Source of the DNA: Lachnoclostridium sp.
GTDB lineage: Bacteria > Bacillota > Clostridia > Lachnospirales > Lachnospiraceae
Length of the DNA stretch: 36,084 nucleotides
Reading direction: 5' to 3'
Assembly: GCA_023664665.1 (NCBI GenBank)
Contig: JAMPEY010000031.1
Coordinates: 1-36,084, forward strand
The position numbers and the translations under genes are program-made. The notes under the pieces were generated by a model that saw nothing but the letters and a program-made list of their open reading frames with translations, made no database searches and was not told the origin of the DNA. This document shows, one piece after another, positions 9,394-18,081 of the stretch. Every line of letters starts with the position of its first letter. Within the stretch, counting starts at the first letter, position 1.

Positions 9394-10739
9394 GAGCACC
9401 TCCGTTCCACCGCCTCGCTTATTTCTTCCGCCATATAATCAATCATCTCATCCGTCATTCCCGGATAAACCCCGACCCAAAAGCTGTCGCTCATGATTTT
9501 ATCCGTATTGTCAAGACTGCCGACAACCCTGTATCCCCCGCCTTTTTTTCGCATCTCGTCAAAGCAGGGATGCTTTATCAGATTTCCCGCAAACAGCATC
9601 CTTGTCTGGATGCCCCGGGACTCTATGTACGAAACCAGCTTGTTTCTGTCAACGCCCTCCCTGCAAGTCACCAGAAAACCGAACCAGCTCGGCTCGCTGT
9701 TCTCGCATGCCTCGGGAAGTATAAGCTTATCGCCGCACTTTGAAAGCCCTGCCTTCAGCCTGTTAAAATTATGGATTCTTCGCTCAACAAATCCGGGAAA
9801 TTTATCTATCTGCGCGCAGCCTATTGCAGCCTGCATATCCGTTGCCTTTAAATTATATCCAAAATGCGAATATATGTATTTATGGTCATATCCCTTCGGA
9901 AGCTCCCCAAACTGCCCGTCAAAGCGGTGGCTGCATAAGTTATCGCGCCCGGGCGGGCATACGCAGTCGCGCCCCCAATCCCTGAAGGAGCGTATGCACT
10001 TATTCAGCAGCGCATCATTCGTATAAACCGCGCCGCCCTCCCCCATCGTCATATGATGCGGGGGATAAAAAGAAGAAGTGCCGATATCCCCTATGGTCCC
10101 TGTAAAATACTCCCTGCCGTCCATTATATACTTGGAGCCGAGCGCATCGCAGTTATCCTCTATCAGCCATAAATTATGCCTGTCACAAAACTCCTTCACG
10201 GCTTTTAAATCAAACGGGTTGCCCAAGGTATGCGCCGCCATCACAAGCTTTGTCTTATCTGAGAGTGCATTTTCAAGCACGGATATATCCATATTGTACT
10301 GAGGAATCGTGACATCGATGAACACCGGCACGACGCCGTACTGTATTGCAGGAGCGACCGTTGTGGGGAATCCCGCGGCTACGGTTATCATCTCGTCATG
10401 TGGTTTAATCTGTCTCTCACCCAAAAGCGGCGAGGTCAGCGCCATGAACGCAAGCAGATTTGCCGATGACCCTGAATTGACCAGCGAACAGTATTTTACC
10501 CCAAGATAATCCGCAAATTTCCTTTCAAACTCCTCGGTATACCTTCCGGCCGTAAGCCAGAATTCCAATGCGGAATCCACAAGGCTGCACATTTCCTCAT
10601 GCCCGTAAACCCTTGACGCATAGGAAATCCTGTCCCCCGGCCTGTATTCCCTTTTTTGATTGTGAAAGGTATCACAATACTCGGAAACCATATCCAGAAT
10701 CTGTTTCCTCGCCTGTTCCTCCGTCATATTTTCAAACAT
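9390..10739 (-). CDS. rfbH: CDP-4-keto-6-deoxyglucose 3-dehydrase (E1, RfbH)
   Basis: Starting at the ATG at 10739 (AGAAGGA just upstream), the protein has 449 residues. It is a fold-type I PLP/PMP enzyme in which the Schiff-base lysine is replaced by histidine: a YPPHHMTMGEGG segment places H228 at the lysine position. This is the mark of E1 dehydrases as opposed to aminotransferases. Cysteines C259, C261 and C269 give a C-x-C-x7-C pattern, with C197 upstream, matching the [2Fe-2S] ligand arrangement of this family. With an E3 reductase it removes the C3 hydroxyl of CDP-4-keto-6-deoxyglucose. The frame is open for 51 codons further upstream, but that arginine- and tryptophan-rich stretch overlaps rfbF and is not coding. 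Confidence 0.93.
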   Translation of the reverse strand: MFENMTEEQARKQILDMVSEYCDTFHNQKREYRPGDRISYASRVYGHEEMCSLVDSALEFWLTAGRYTEEFERKFADYLGVKYCSLVNSGSSANLLAFMALTSPLLGERQIKPHDEMITVAAGFPTTVAPAIQYGVVPVFIDVTIPQYNMDISVLENALSDKTKLVMAAHTLGNPFDLKAVKEFCDRHNLWLIEDNCDALGSKYIMDGREYFTGTIGDIGTSSFYPPHHMTMGEGGAVYTNDALLNKCIRSFRDWGRDCVCPPGRDNLCSHRFDGQFGELPKGYDHKYIYSHFGYNLKATDMQAAIGCAQIDKFPGFVERRIHNFNRLKAGLSKCGDKLILPEACENSEPSWFGFLVTCREGVDRNKLVSYIESRGIQTRMLFAGNLIKHPCFDEMRKKGGGYRVVGSLDNTDKIMSDSFWVGVYPGMTDEMIDYMAEEISEAVERRCS

Positions 10740-10758
10740 ATCCTTCTCCCATGCCTGC

Positions 10759-11538
10759 TTATGCTGTCCACACCATCCACGGTGCCTTCCCCGACGCGAC
10801 CAGCGCCTCAAGCATTTTCTTGTCCCTCTGGTTGTCCATGCACTTCCAAAAACCGCTGTGCTGATACGCCATAAGCTCCTCGTCCGCCGCAACGGCTTCT
10901 ATGGGGCCCTTTTCAAAAACCGTATCGTCCCCGTCGATATAATCAAAAATCTGCGGCTCAAAAACCATATATCCGCCGTTTACCTTACCGCCGTCAATCT
11001 TATTTTTTTCCCTGAAGTTATGGACTTTTCCGTCAGAATCTATGTCAAGTATCCCAAAATTCTGGTCAAGGTTCACCGATGTAATGGTCGCAATCTTTCC
11101 ATGGGATTTGTGGAATTCCACAAGCTTCCCGATATCCACATCCGCCACGCCGTCGCCGTAGGTAAGCATAAAAGTCTCATTGCCGATATAGGGCTGGATG
11201 CGCTTGATGCGTCCCCCCGTCATCGTGTTAAGGCCGGTATCCACAAGGGTCACTTTCCACGGCTCAGCCACATTATTATGTATCTCCATGCTGTTTTGTC
11301 TGGTGAAATCAAAGGTGATGTCACTGTTATACAGATAATAATTCGCAAACCATTCCTTTATGATATGCTGCTTATACCCGCAGCAGATAATAAACTCATT
11401 ATACCCATAATAAGAATACTCCTTCATAATATGCCATATTATGGGTTTCCCTCCTATCTCTATCATGGGCTTGGGCCTTAAGTGGCTTTCCTCGCTGATT
11501 CTCGTGCCATACCCTCCCGCCAAAATCACTACCTTCAT
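10759..11538 (-). CDS. rfbF: Glucose-1-phosphate cytidylyltransferase
   Basis: This 259-residue nucleotidyltransferase begins with the LAGGYGTRISEES signature (from about residue 6), followed by RPKPMIEIGGKPI, and has YGDGVADVD mid-protein, all typical of RfbF. It makes CDP-glucose from CTP and glucose 1-phosphate, the entry step to CDP-linked 6-deoxy and 3,6-dideoxy sugars. The ATG at 11538 follows AAGGGA at a good distance. It is the first gene of the glycan operon, directly behind the promoter at 11615-11643, and rfbH starts 19 bases after its stop. Length matches the family, with no sign of damage. Confidence 0.95.
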   Translation of the reverse strand: MKVVILAGGYGTRISEESHLRPKPMIEIGGKPIIWHIMKEYSYYGYNEFIICCGYKQHIIKEWFANYYLYNSDITFDFTRQNSMEIHNNVAEPWKVTLVDTGLNTMTGGRIKRIQPYIGNETFMLTYGDGVADVDIGKLVEFHKSHGKIATITSVNLDQNFGILDIDSDGKVHNFREKNKIDGGKVNGGYMVFEPQIFDYIDGDDTVFEKGPIEAVAADEELMAYQHSGFWKCMDNQRDKKMLEALVASGKAPWMVWTA

Positions 11539-11614
11539 AATTCATCCCTTTTCTTATACTTAGCCGAATCCTTGTCACATTACAACCTATCATCCGTTTT
11601 TTCTTTCCAATCCT

Positions 11615-11643
11615 ATTATAAGCTATAGCCGGGCAATTCACAA
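11615..11643 (-). promoter_or_regulatory. Sigma-70-type promoter of the glycan operon
   Basis: On the minus strand TTGTGA (11638-11643) and a perfect TATAAT (11615-11620) are 17 bases apart. The -10 lies about 77 bases before the rfbF start. A gdhA-side terminator sits just upstream, so this is the likely only promoter for the nine-gene operon. Confidence 0.75.
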
Positions 11644-11710
11644 GCACAAACACTCTTTTTTGTTTCTGCCATATGGAAAATAAAGCGAAAGGCAGGCACT
11701 ATTGGTACAT

Positions 11711-11750
11711 CAAAAAGCAACCTCTCCGACTAAGGTTAGGTTGCTTTTTG
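11711..11750 (-). terminator. Rho-independent terminator after gdhA
   Basis: A perfect 13-bp inverted repeat, CAAAAAGCAACCT (11711-11723) with its complement at 11738-11750, encloses a 14-base loop. Read on the minus strand the GC-containing stem ends in a TTTTT run, as expected for termination of gdhA 42 bases after its stop. The A/T symmetry means it could also work on the other strand. Confidence 0.8.
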
Positions 11751-11792
11751 ATAATCATATAACAATTTTTCAGTGAATGATATGGATTCTCT

Positions 11793-13208
<1,416 letters not shown>

Positions 13209-13278
13209 CAAACTTTCATCCACAAAACCGTAAAAATTTTGCCCGTTTTTTTATACAAGTTGCACAATAAATGATGCA

Positions 13279-13710
13279 TCACAAATAATGTTTGAGTCTG
13301 GCTATATTCTTTTCCTCAAAATCAATCAGCTGCCTTGCCAGCATTTCCGGCTTCTCCCCCACATTATCATTATGGTTCAACACCTTCTCCATCTCCACGA
13401 TGCCATTATGGCTGCCTCTTATCATCAGCTCCGCAATGTGGCTGGTGCTGGTATTTAGCAGGGTATTGTAATGAATGCCCGTCTTTACCATCATATCATC
13501 AAAATAACTGCTGTGATAAGGCTCCGCCTTTGCCTCCACCAACTGCTTCACCGCCTCATTATGAAGCTCCGAATATTTTAAGGACTGTCTGGACATCTGC
13601 AGGGCAAGCTGGTCGTCATATACCTTGTCCGATATTGTATCAATGGCTTTCATTGCCATCTCGGTATTTTTTTGAATTTCCCGATATATTTTTACTTCCT
13701 GTGATTTCAT
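13279..13710 (-). CDS. Orphan helical protein, function unknown
   Basis: A 143-residue protein counted from the ATG at 13710, which has GAGAGGAAAA directly upstream; the frame extends four codons further into the repeat. I do not recognise the family. It is predicted mostly alpha-helical, charged, with no signal peptide or membrane segment. It has several evenly spaced Glu and His residues (SELHNEAVKQL, HYNTLL, HIAELMIRGSHNG, NHNDN), which could fit a four-helix bundle of ferritin-like type, although no complete metal-ligand motif is evident. It sits alone between the SH3b gene's terminator and the gdhA promoter. Its 5' leader is a full 70-bp copy of the repeat that also precedes the bio genes and dtd. 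Confidence 0.75.
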   Translation of the reverse strand: MKSQEVKIYREIQKNTEMAMKAIDTISDKVYDDQLALQMSRQSLKYSELHNEAVKQLVEAKAEPYHSSYFDDMMVKTGIHYNTLLNTSTSHIAELMIRGSHNGIVEMEKVLNHNDNVGEKPEMLARQLIDFEEKNIARLKHYL

Positions 13711-13780
13711 TTTTCCTCTCATTCCGCCGCGGAAGCGGCATTTTAATCAGCGGGAACTTTGGGACGCGCAGCGTCACAAA
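13711..13780 (-). repeat. 70-bp start-codon-associated repeat, copy 1 (complete)
   Basis: Read on the minus strand, it has a distal hairpin TTTGTGACGC-TGC-GCGTCCCAAA (one T/C mismatch in the stem), a linker, a proximal hairpin GCCGC-TTCC-GCGGC, and then AATGAGAGGAAAA directly before the ATG of the 143-residue orphan. The loops differ from those of the other copies while both stems are kept. The terminator of the upstream gene ends just before it. Confidence 0.9.
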
Positions 13781-13784
13781 CAAC

Positions 13785-13817
13785 ATAAAAAAGAATGCCT
13801 CTTTTTCGGAAGCATTC
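13785..13817 (-). terminator. Terminator of the SH3b gene
   Basis: A nine-pair stem, GAATGCCTC (13793-13801) with GAAGCATTC (13809-13817), one pair being G-U, has a 7-base loop. On the minus strand it is followed by a run of six T (13787-13792), 35 bases past the SH3b stop. Confidence 0.82.
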
Positions 13818-13851
13818 CCTTTTTCTGTATTTTTATGCAAATTTGATTTAC

Positions 13852-15060
13852 CTATTCCACATAATCCGCTTTTACATACCCTACCTGATTCTGATACTTG
13901 ATTTTGCACCAGCCGTTTTCTTTCGCATACAAATCCACGGTTTCACCCTCGGCCAAGACACCGAGCCGCTGACCGTTCTCACCGGCCGAAGCCCGCACAT
14001 TGACATTGGCGGTGGCAGTCACCGTACCGATGGCAGAAAGACCGGCAGCGCTCTCTTCCGCCTCCAGATATTCGGATTTGATAAATGCATCTTTGCCCTC
14101 AAAAACTATCATACTCCAACCGTTGACACGGGCTTCCTTCAGCTGCAACCTCGTACCCTGGGACGCCTTTCCCAGACGGTCCGCATTCTCGCTGTCAGAG
14201 CTTCTTACATTTACCGTAGCGGTTGTGATGACATACTGTACCGTCGGTTCGGCATTTTCGGGAGGCGCTTCCTCTCCGCCCTGCTCCGGTTCCGTCTCCG
14301 GCGTCTGCTGCTCCTGCGCCTGCTGTTCCTGTTCCGTATTTTTCTTTGCTATCTGTACGCCTACGGTGGTTTCCAGCTGGTCTCCCATTGCTTCCATATA
14401 CTCGGCCCATTCGGGCTTTTCGAGGAGCAAATCGCTGTATTCCGCGTTGATGCGGTTGTTAAAGGCTATCACATCATCCTGAGAGTTGATCTCCCGGACA
14501 TAATCGTCCTGCTCTTTGGAAAAATTGCTCCACTTAATATAAAGGTTTCCCTCTTCATTCGTACATAGATAGAATTCCTGCCACCCCGGCAGCTCCTCCT
14601 CATGGTTGACAAACACCTGCTTAAGATATACAAAAACGATGGTCGAGCCTTCCTCAAAGCCCGGTTTGGTATAGAGTTCAACCACAGGATAATATTCGAT
14701 ATACTTTGCCAGCTCCTGATAGCGGAAATACATTTCATCCGACATATAATCGCAGAGTGACAGCAGCGTGTCCATATCCCCTAACGCCGCCGCATTATAA
14801 AAAGTCAAAATCAGGCTCTGGACCGCTTCGTCCGTATTTTCTACCAGAGGCACATTTTCTATCTGCTGGGTAACAGGCGTTGTCGATGACGATGCTTCCG
14901 ATGTCCCTGCGTTTTCCGCCTCCTGTGCCCTGCCGACATTCCCCGCATTCAGCACAAAAGACACCGTAACCGCCACTGCCACACAGATAACCAGCGGAAA
15001 TACAATCGCACTATGCTTTAAAATCCAATCAAGCGCTTTGCCTGCTTTATCTTTCAACAT
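13852..15060 (-). CDS. Membrane-anchored protein with two bacterial SH3 domains
   Basis: This 402-residue protein has a short cytoplasmic start, one membrane helix at about residues 18-38, then an extracytoplasmic part. The region from about 75 to 230 looks like an NTF2-like globular domain. A Gln/Glu/Pro-rich linker follows (about 240-275), and then two SH3b repeats, each with the NVR(S/A)S motif (ATVNVRSSDSENADRLG and ANVNVRASAGENGQRLG) and an ending like YVKADYVE. SH3b domains of this type usually bind peptidoglycan, so an envelope role is likely; no catalytic domain is seen. The ATG follows AAAGGTG. The gene lies 54 bases behind tRNA-Arg on the same strand and ends at its own terminator, so the two may share a transcript. 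Confidence 0.85.
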   Translation of the reverse strand: MLKDKAGKALDWILKHSAIVFPLVICVAVAVTVSFVLNAGNVGRAQEAENAGTSEASSSTTPVTQQIENVPLVENTDEAVQSLILTFYNAAALGDMDTLLSLCDYMSDEMYFRYQELAKYIEYYPVVELYTKPGFEEGSTIVFVYLKQVFVNHEEELPGWQEFYLCTNEEGNLYIKWSNFSKEQDDYVREINSQDDVIAFNNRINAEYSDLLLEKPEWAEYMEAMGDQLETTVGVQIAKKNTEQEQQAQEQQTPETEPEQGGEEAPPENAEPTVQYVITTATVNVRSSDSENADRLGKASQGTRLQLKEARVNGWSMIVFEGKDAFIKSEYLEAEESAAGLSAIGTVTATANVNVRASAGENGQRLGVLAEGETVDLYAKENGWCKIKYQNQVGYVKADYVE

Positions 15061-15088
15061 GAAATAACACCTTTCTCAAACATACTGT

Positions 15089-15227
15089 TGATATCCGTCA
15101 AGGTGATGCAAAATGCATCCGACAGGAATCGAACCTGCATTAAAGGCGTCGGAGGCCTTCGTTCTATCCATTAGACTACGGATGCAAATTGTTACAATTT
15201 TATTACATCACCTTGAGTATGATATCA
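15089..15227 (-). repeat. Inverted repeat enclosing tRNA-Arg
   Basis: TCAAGGTGATG at 15098-15108 is a perfect 11-base complement of CATCACCTTGA at 15206-15216. Outside it TGATATC (15089-15095) matches GATATCA (15221-15227). With the promoter at 15219-15247, the transcript would start close to the right arm, so the 11-base arms lie in the 5' leader and 3' trailer of the precursor. A smaller hairpin, AAATTG-TTA-CAATTT, lies directly before the tRNA (15186-15200). Confidence 0.75.
15114..15185 (-). tRNA. tRNA-Arg (CCG)
   Basis: The minus strand from 15185 to 15114 folds as a cloverleaf. The acceptor is GCATCCG/CGGATGC, the anticodon stem AAGGC/GCCTT encloses a loop with anticodon CCG, the T arm contains GGTTCGATTCC, and the discriminator is A at 15114. 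The CCA end is not encoded (TTT follows). The gene is embedded in an inverted repeat described separately. Confidence 0.95.
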
Positions 15228-15247
15228 TAAAAAATGCTCTATGTCTA
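15219..15247 (-). promoter_or_regulatory. Promoter of tRNA-Arg and probably the SH3b gene
   Basis: TAGACA (15242-15247) and TATCAT (15219-15224) are 17 bases apart on the minus strand. Both hexamers match the consensus in five of six positions. The -10 is about 34 bases before the tRNA 5' end. Confidence 0.65.
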
Positions 15248-15309
15248 CTGTTTTTGGGAAAACTTTCACGAAAATTTCACAAAATTTATGAAAATTAAGA
15301 GAATTGTAA

Positions 15310-16209
15310 TCAAAAGATTCTAATATGATTGTCCGCACAATCAAAATAATAGAGCTGATATGACAGAATTTCTTCCAAAGACACCTGAGTGTCATTTACC
15401 TCCTTTATCATTTCCTTCAAAAGTCCGCGGTTCTCTCCGGCTTCCTCCTCCAATAAAATCACCTCATGGACGGAGCTGGGCAGAATATAATAGCTCCTGC
15501 CCTCTTTTCGGGCGAGTTCTTCCAAAACCCCGGGATACAGAATGCAGGCTGCCCCATAAACATGGGCGCTGTTTCCGAGAATCTTCATGAACCCCTTTTC
15601 TTCTTTTGCCTGCCCTGCCATATCCTCATCTGCCTCTCCCTGAATCTCCCGCAGCGCCTCCTCTATGGTTTTGCATTCCCATGGAAAAAGGACTGGGGTG
15701 TTTTTTTGCGCCAGGGCAAAAAGTTCTTCCGCGGTTGTCCCCCACATTTCCAAATGATTGTTAAAGATCAGGATAGTGCCGTTTCCGAGCTTCTCTCCCT
15801 GATATGCATAGTAAAAACAGATTTCCAGATCCAAAAATTCCCTGTGGGGAATCCGCGAAAGAAGCTGTTCATTCTTTTCCCTGTTGATGAGCCTGTAACA
15901 GATTCTGTCCTTCACCTTTTCAAAATCCTTGAAAAACTCCATGTCAATGCTTTGAGGCGGAGCATCCTTACCATAAATTTCCAATATTTTCTGCACAATA
16001 TAGGTTAAGGATACGCCGCCCTCATAAGCATCATAAAAACCATCCAGATAAATGGTGGGAGCAATATTCTGCCCCTTGGCTGTAATCGTCAACCCCGTCA
16101 GGGTCACTCCGTTATTTTTGGAGATATCATGGAACGCAATCTCATAACCCTGTCCTAATTCCTTTTTCACCGCAGCCTGCACGGTCTGCGCAAATCGTTT
16201 CATTTCCAT
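15310..16209 (-). CDS. DUF5688-type protein, function unknown
   Basis: A 299-residue soluble protein that I recognise as resembling the DUF5688 family, which is widespread in Lachnospiraceae. No function is established. Visible features are an N-terminal part with KNNGVTLTGLTI, an LDGFYDAYEGGVSL segment near residue 55, a Glu/Asp-rich stretch around residue 190, and an HVYGAACILYPG segment around residue 215. The C-terminus, SYQLYYFDCADNHIRIF, is typical of the group. No signal peptide or membrane helix is present. The ATG at 16209 has AGAGGAAG seven bases upstream. It stands alone between the efp terminator and the tRNA-Arg promoter, so it may depend on its own weak promoter or on readthrough. 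Confidence 0.75.
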   Translation of the reverse strand: MEMKRFAQTVQAAVKKELGQGYEIAFHDISKNNGVTLTGLTITAKGQNIAPTIYLDGFYDAYEGGVSLTYIVQKILEIYGKDAPPQSIDMEFFKDFEKVKDRICYRLINREKNEQLLSRIPHREFLDLEICFYYAYQGEKLGNGTILIFNNHLEMWGTTAEELFALAQKNTPVLFPWECKTIEEALREIQGEADEDMAGQAKEEKGFMKILGNSAHVYGAACILYPGVLEELARKEGRSYYILPSSVHEVILLEEEAGENRGLLKEMIKEVNDTQVSLEEILSYQLYYFDCADNHIRIF

Positions 16210-16251
16210 ATGACTTCCTCTCTTTCTTTCATTTTTCGCAATTTCCTAATG

Positions 16252-16290
16252 ACACAAAAAAACAATGGCACCTAATCTAAGCGCCATTGT
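16252..16290 (-). terminator. Terminator after efp
   Basis: ACAATGGC (16262-16269) pairs with GCCATTGT (16283-16290) around a 13-base loop, and on the minus strand it runs into a seven-T tract (16255-16261). It lies 33 bases after the efp stop. Confidence 0.85.
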
Positions 16291-16323
16291 CTCACAAGCT
16301 TGTACTATAAAAGATATTGCAGA

Positions 16324-16881
16324 TTACACACGGGACAGATATTCCCCTGTTCTGGTATCAATCTTGATGGTTTCACCCTGATCTACGAACAGAGGCACCG
16401 CAACAGTAGCTCCTGTCTCCACCGTGGCGGGCTTCGTAGCTCCCGTAGCGGTATCGCCCTTAAATCCGGGCTCTGTCTCGGTGATAACCAATTCTACAAA
16501 TAAAGGAGGCTCCACGGAAAATACATTCCCATTGTGGGAGCATACCTTGCACATCTCATTTTCTTTCACAAATTTCAGTGCATCGCCCACGGTCTCATTA
16601 TTTAAAGCTACCTGCTCATAATTTTCCGTGTCCATAAAATAATAAAGGTCTCCGTCATTGTACAGATACTGCATATCTTTTCTGTCAATTCGTGCCTGAG
16701 GGCATTTCTCGGTAGGACGGAAGGTCTTCTCCACCACGCCGCCGCTTTTGATATTCTTCAGCTTTGTTCTGACAAAAGCTGCGCCCTTTCCGGGCTTTAC
16801 ATGCTGAAATTCAATAATCTGATAAACATTATTGTCCAACTCAATCGTAATACCATTTCTGAAATCGCCTGCAGAAATCAT
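16324..16881 (-). CDS. efp: Elongation factor P
   Basis: A 185-residue protein with the EF-P layout: an N-terminal KOW-like domain, then two OB domains. The tip loop is KPGKGAAF with the conserved lysine at K32, the residue that carries the modification in Bacillus-type EF-P. The C-terminal signature is present around [17 protein letters not shown] with an [14 protein letters not shown] end. EF-P relieves ribosome stalling at consecutive prolines. The start at 16881 follows CAGGAGG. It has its own promoter and terminator and lies behind the shikimate genes, a common arrangement in Clostridia. No EF-P modification gene is in the window. Confidence 0.97.
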   Translation of the reverse strand: MISAGDFRNGITIELDNNVYQIIEFQHVKPGKGAAFVRTKLKNIKSGGVVEKTFRPTEKCPQARIDRKDMQYLYNDGDLYYFMDTENYEQVALNNETVGDALKFVKENEMCKVCSHNGNVFSVEPPLFVELVITETEPGFKGDTATGATKPATVETGATVAVPLFVDQGETIKIDTRTGEYLSRV

Positions 16882-16922
16882 AGTATATTCCTCCTGATAC
16901 TCTCACAATATAATCCTTTAAC

Positions 16923-16951
16923 AGTGTAATATATCGGCGGACATATTTCAA
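16923..16951 (-). promoter_or_regulatory. efp promoter
   Basis: TTGAAA (16946-16951) and TACACT (16923-16928) are 17 bases apart on the minus strand, inside the gap after aroQ. The -10 lies about 41 bases before the efp start. Confidence 0.62.
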
Positions 16952-16969
16952 CTGTTTTTTTATTTTTTC

Positions 16970-17404
16970 TTACTTTTTTTGTAACAGTATAAAATCTATC
17001 GCCTGCAGATACCCGTCAAGTCCCTGCCCGTAAATCTGCTTATCGCAGGCGGGCGCCGTCACGGAAATCTTGCGGAAATCCTCTCTCTTGGTAATATCGG
17101 AAATATGGATTTCCACCTTGGGCACGGTGATGCTTGCCAGCGCATCCCTTATGGCATAGCTGTAATGGGTATATGCTCCCGGATTAATGACAATTCCCTC
17201 CGTACCGTCAAAATACGCCTCTTGAATACGGTCGATAACAGCCCCCTCATGATTGCTCTGGAACACCGTAATATCCGCCCCACATTCCTTTCCCTTCTGC
17301 GCTATCAGCTTTAGCAGATAGTCATAATCCTGTGTCCCGTAAACGCTTTTCTCCCTGATTCCCAGAAAATTGATATTCGGTCCGTTAATCACCAATATTT
17401 TCAA
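16970..17404 (-). CDS. aroQ: 3-dehydroquinate dehydratase, type II
   Basis: From the TTG at 17404 the protein has 144 residues, the usual length. It starts with MKILVINGPNINFLG, carries the catalytic tyrosine in KSVYG (Y22), the NPGAYTHYSYAIRDA segment, the EIHISDITKRE segment with the catalytic histidine, and the C-terminal GQGLDGY motif. It dehydrates 3-dehydroquinate to 3-dehydroshikimate. I chose the TTG because GGAGGGAG lies five bases upstream and the fold starts there. The frame extends 11 codons upstream to another TTG at 17437, also preceded by GGAG, so the start is not certain. It overlaps the end of aroK by 20 bases. Confidence 0.93.
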   Translation of the reverse strand: MKILVINGPNINFLGIREKSVYGTQDYDYLLKLIAQKGKECGADITVFQSNHEGAVIDRIQEAYFDGTEGIVINPGAYTHYSYAIRDALASITVPKVEIHISDITKREDFRKISVTAPACDKQIYGQGLDGYLQAIDFILLQKK

Positions 17405-17945
17405 CCTTGCTCCCTCCACTCTTTCTTTTTCTGCCAATTTCTTTCTCCAGTCGTTCTAAAATTTCTTCCATGGAAATTTCATCCACATCAATGATAATAT
17501 CCGCGCATTCCTCATAAGCGTCCTTTCTCGCCTCCATCAGTTCCCTGATGCGCTCCAAGGGATTCTCACCGGCAAGCAGGGGCCTTGTCGTATCATCTTT
17601 CAGTCTCTCATAAACGGTTTCCGGCCGAATCCGCAGATATACCACTGTTCCGCACTGCCGCAAGAGCCTGCGGTTTTCCTCTCTTACGGGAGTTCCTCCC
17701 CCCACCGAAAAAATTCTCCTGTAATTCCTTTTACCGATTTCCTGTAAGAGCTCCGTCTCCCTGTCCCGGAAATACGCTTCACCCTCCTCCCTGAAAATAC
17801 TGTTGATGCTGCGCTTTTCATTCTGCTCTATCAGTTTGTCCGTATCCTCCACAGGTATTTTCAAACGATAGGAAAGCTTAAGCCCCACCGAGGTCTTGCC
17901 GCTCCCCATAAACCCTGTCAAAATAATATTATCCTTCCGTTCCAT
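17385..17945 (-). CDS. aroK: Shikimate kinase
   Basis: A 186-residue kinase from the ATG at 17945, preceded by GAGGGGG. The P-loop is GFMGSGKT (residues 11-18), followed by the shikimate-binding DTDKLIE segment, FRDRET and GGGTPV. It phosphorylates shikimate with ATP. The C-terminal tail is basic (GRKRKSGG), and its last codons overlap aroQ, so the two are translationally linked. The frame is open 16 codons further upstream, but that part lacks a ribosome binding site and family similarity. A 135-base structured spacer separates it from aroE. Confidence 0.93.
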   Translation of the reverse strand: MERKDNIILTGFMGSGKTSVGLKLSYRLKIPVEDTDKLIEQNEKRSINSIFREEGEAYFRDRETELLQEIGKRNYRRIFSVGGGTPVREENRRLLRQCGTVVYLRIRPETVYERLKDDTTRPLLAGENPLERIRELMEARKDAYEECADIIIDVDEISMEEILERLEKEIGRKRKSGGSKVENIGD

Positions 17946-18056
17946 ACGCACCCCCTCATGCAGCAGAAACTGCCTGCCATGCACCGCCGGCACACCCCCG
18001 CGGTAAGAAGCCCCTGCTGCGCCATACTAATCTCCATGCCGCTTTTGCGTTTTTCG

Positions 18057-18081
18057 GCGTGAAACTTAGTACTTTTCACGC
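18057..18081 (-). other. Hairpin between aroE and aroK
   Basis: GCGTGAAA (18057-18064) is perfectly complementary to TTTCACGC (18074-18081) around a 9-base loop. The stem begins at the aroE stop codon. No T tract follows on the minus strand, so it is not a standard terminator; an RNA processing or stability element in the operon is more likely. The rest of the 17946-18080 spacer holds a second weak GCCG/CGGC pairing and no convincing gene. Confidence 0.55.

Noticed and set aside
10740..10892. N-terminal extension of rfbH by 51 codons
   Set aside because: The extension overlaps rfbF, is rich in Arg and Trp, and an ATG with AGAAGGA just upstream gives the usual RfbH length.
4443..11538. Plain abequose, tyvelose, paratose or ascarylose locus
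   Set aside because: These pathways share rfbF, rfbG and rfbH and end with a reductase or epimerase, but none uses a ThDP enzyme. They remain possible if the ThDP enzyme has another task.
17919..18037. Small Cys-rich open frame (39 codons) between aroE and aroK
   Set aside because: It starts at an ATG at 18037 without a Shine-Dalgarno sequence and runs out of frame into the aroK start. Most likely a chance frame.
18030..18070. Sixth copy of the start-associated repeat
   Set aside because: ATGCCGC and GGCG pieces resemble it, but they lie on the opposite strand, the spacing differs, and neither the Shine-Dalgarno end nor the distal hairpin is present.
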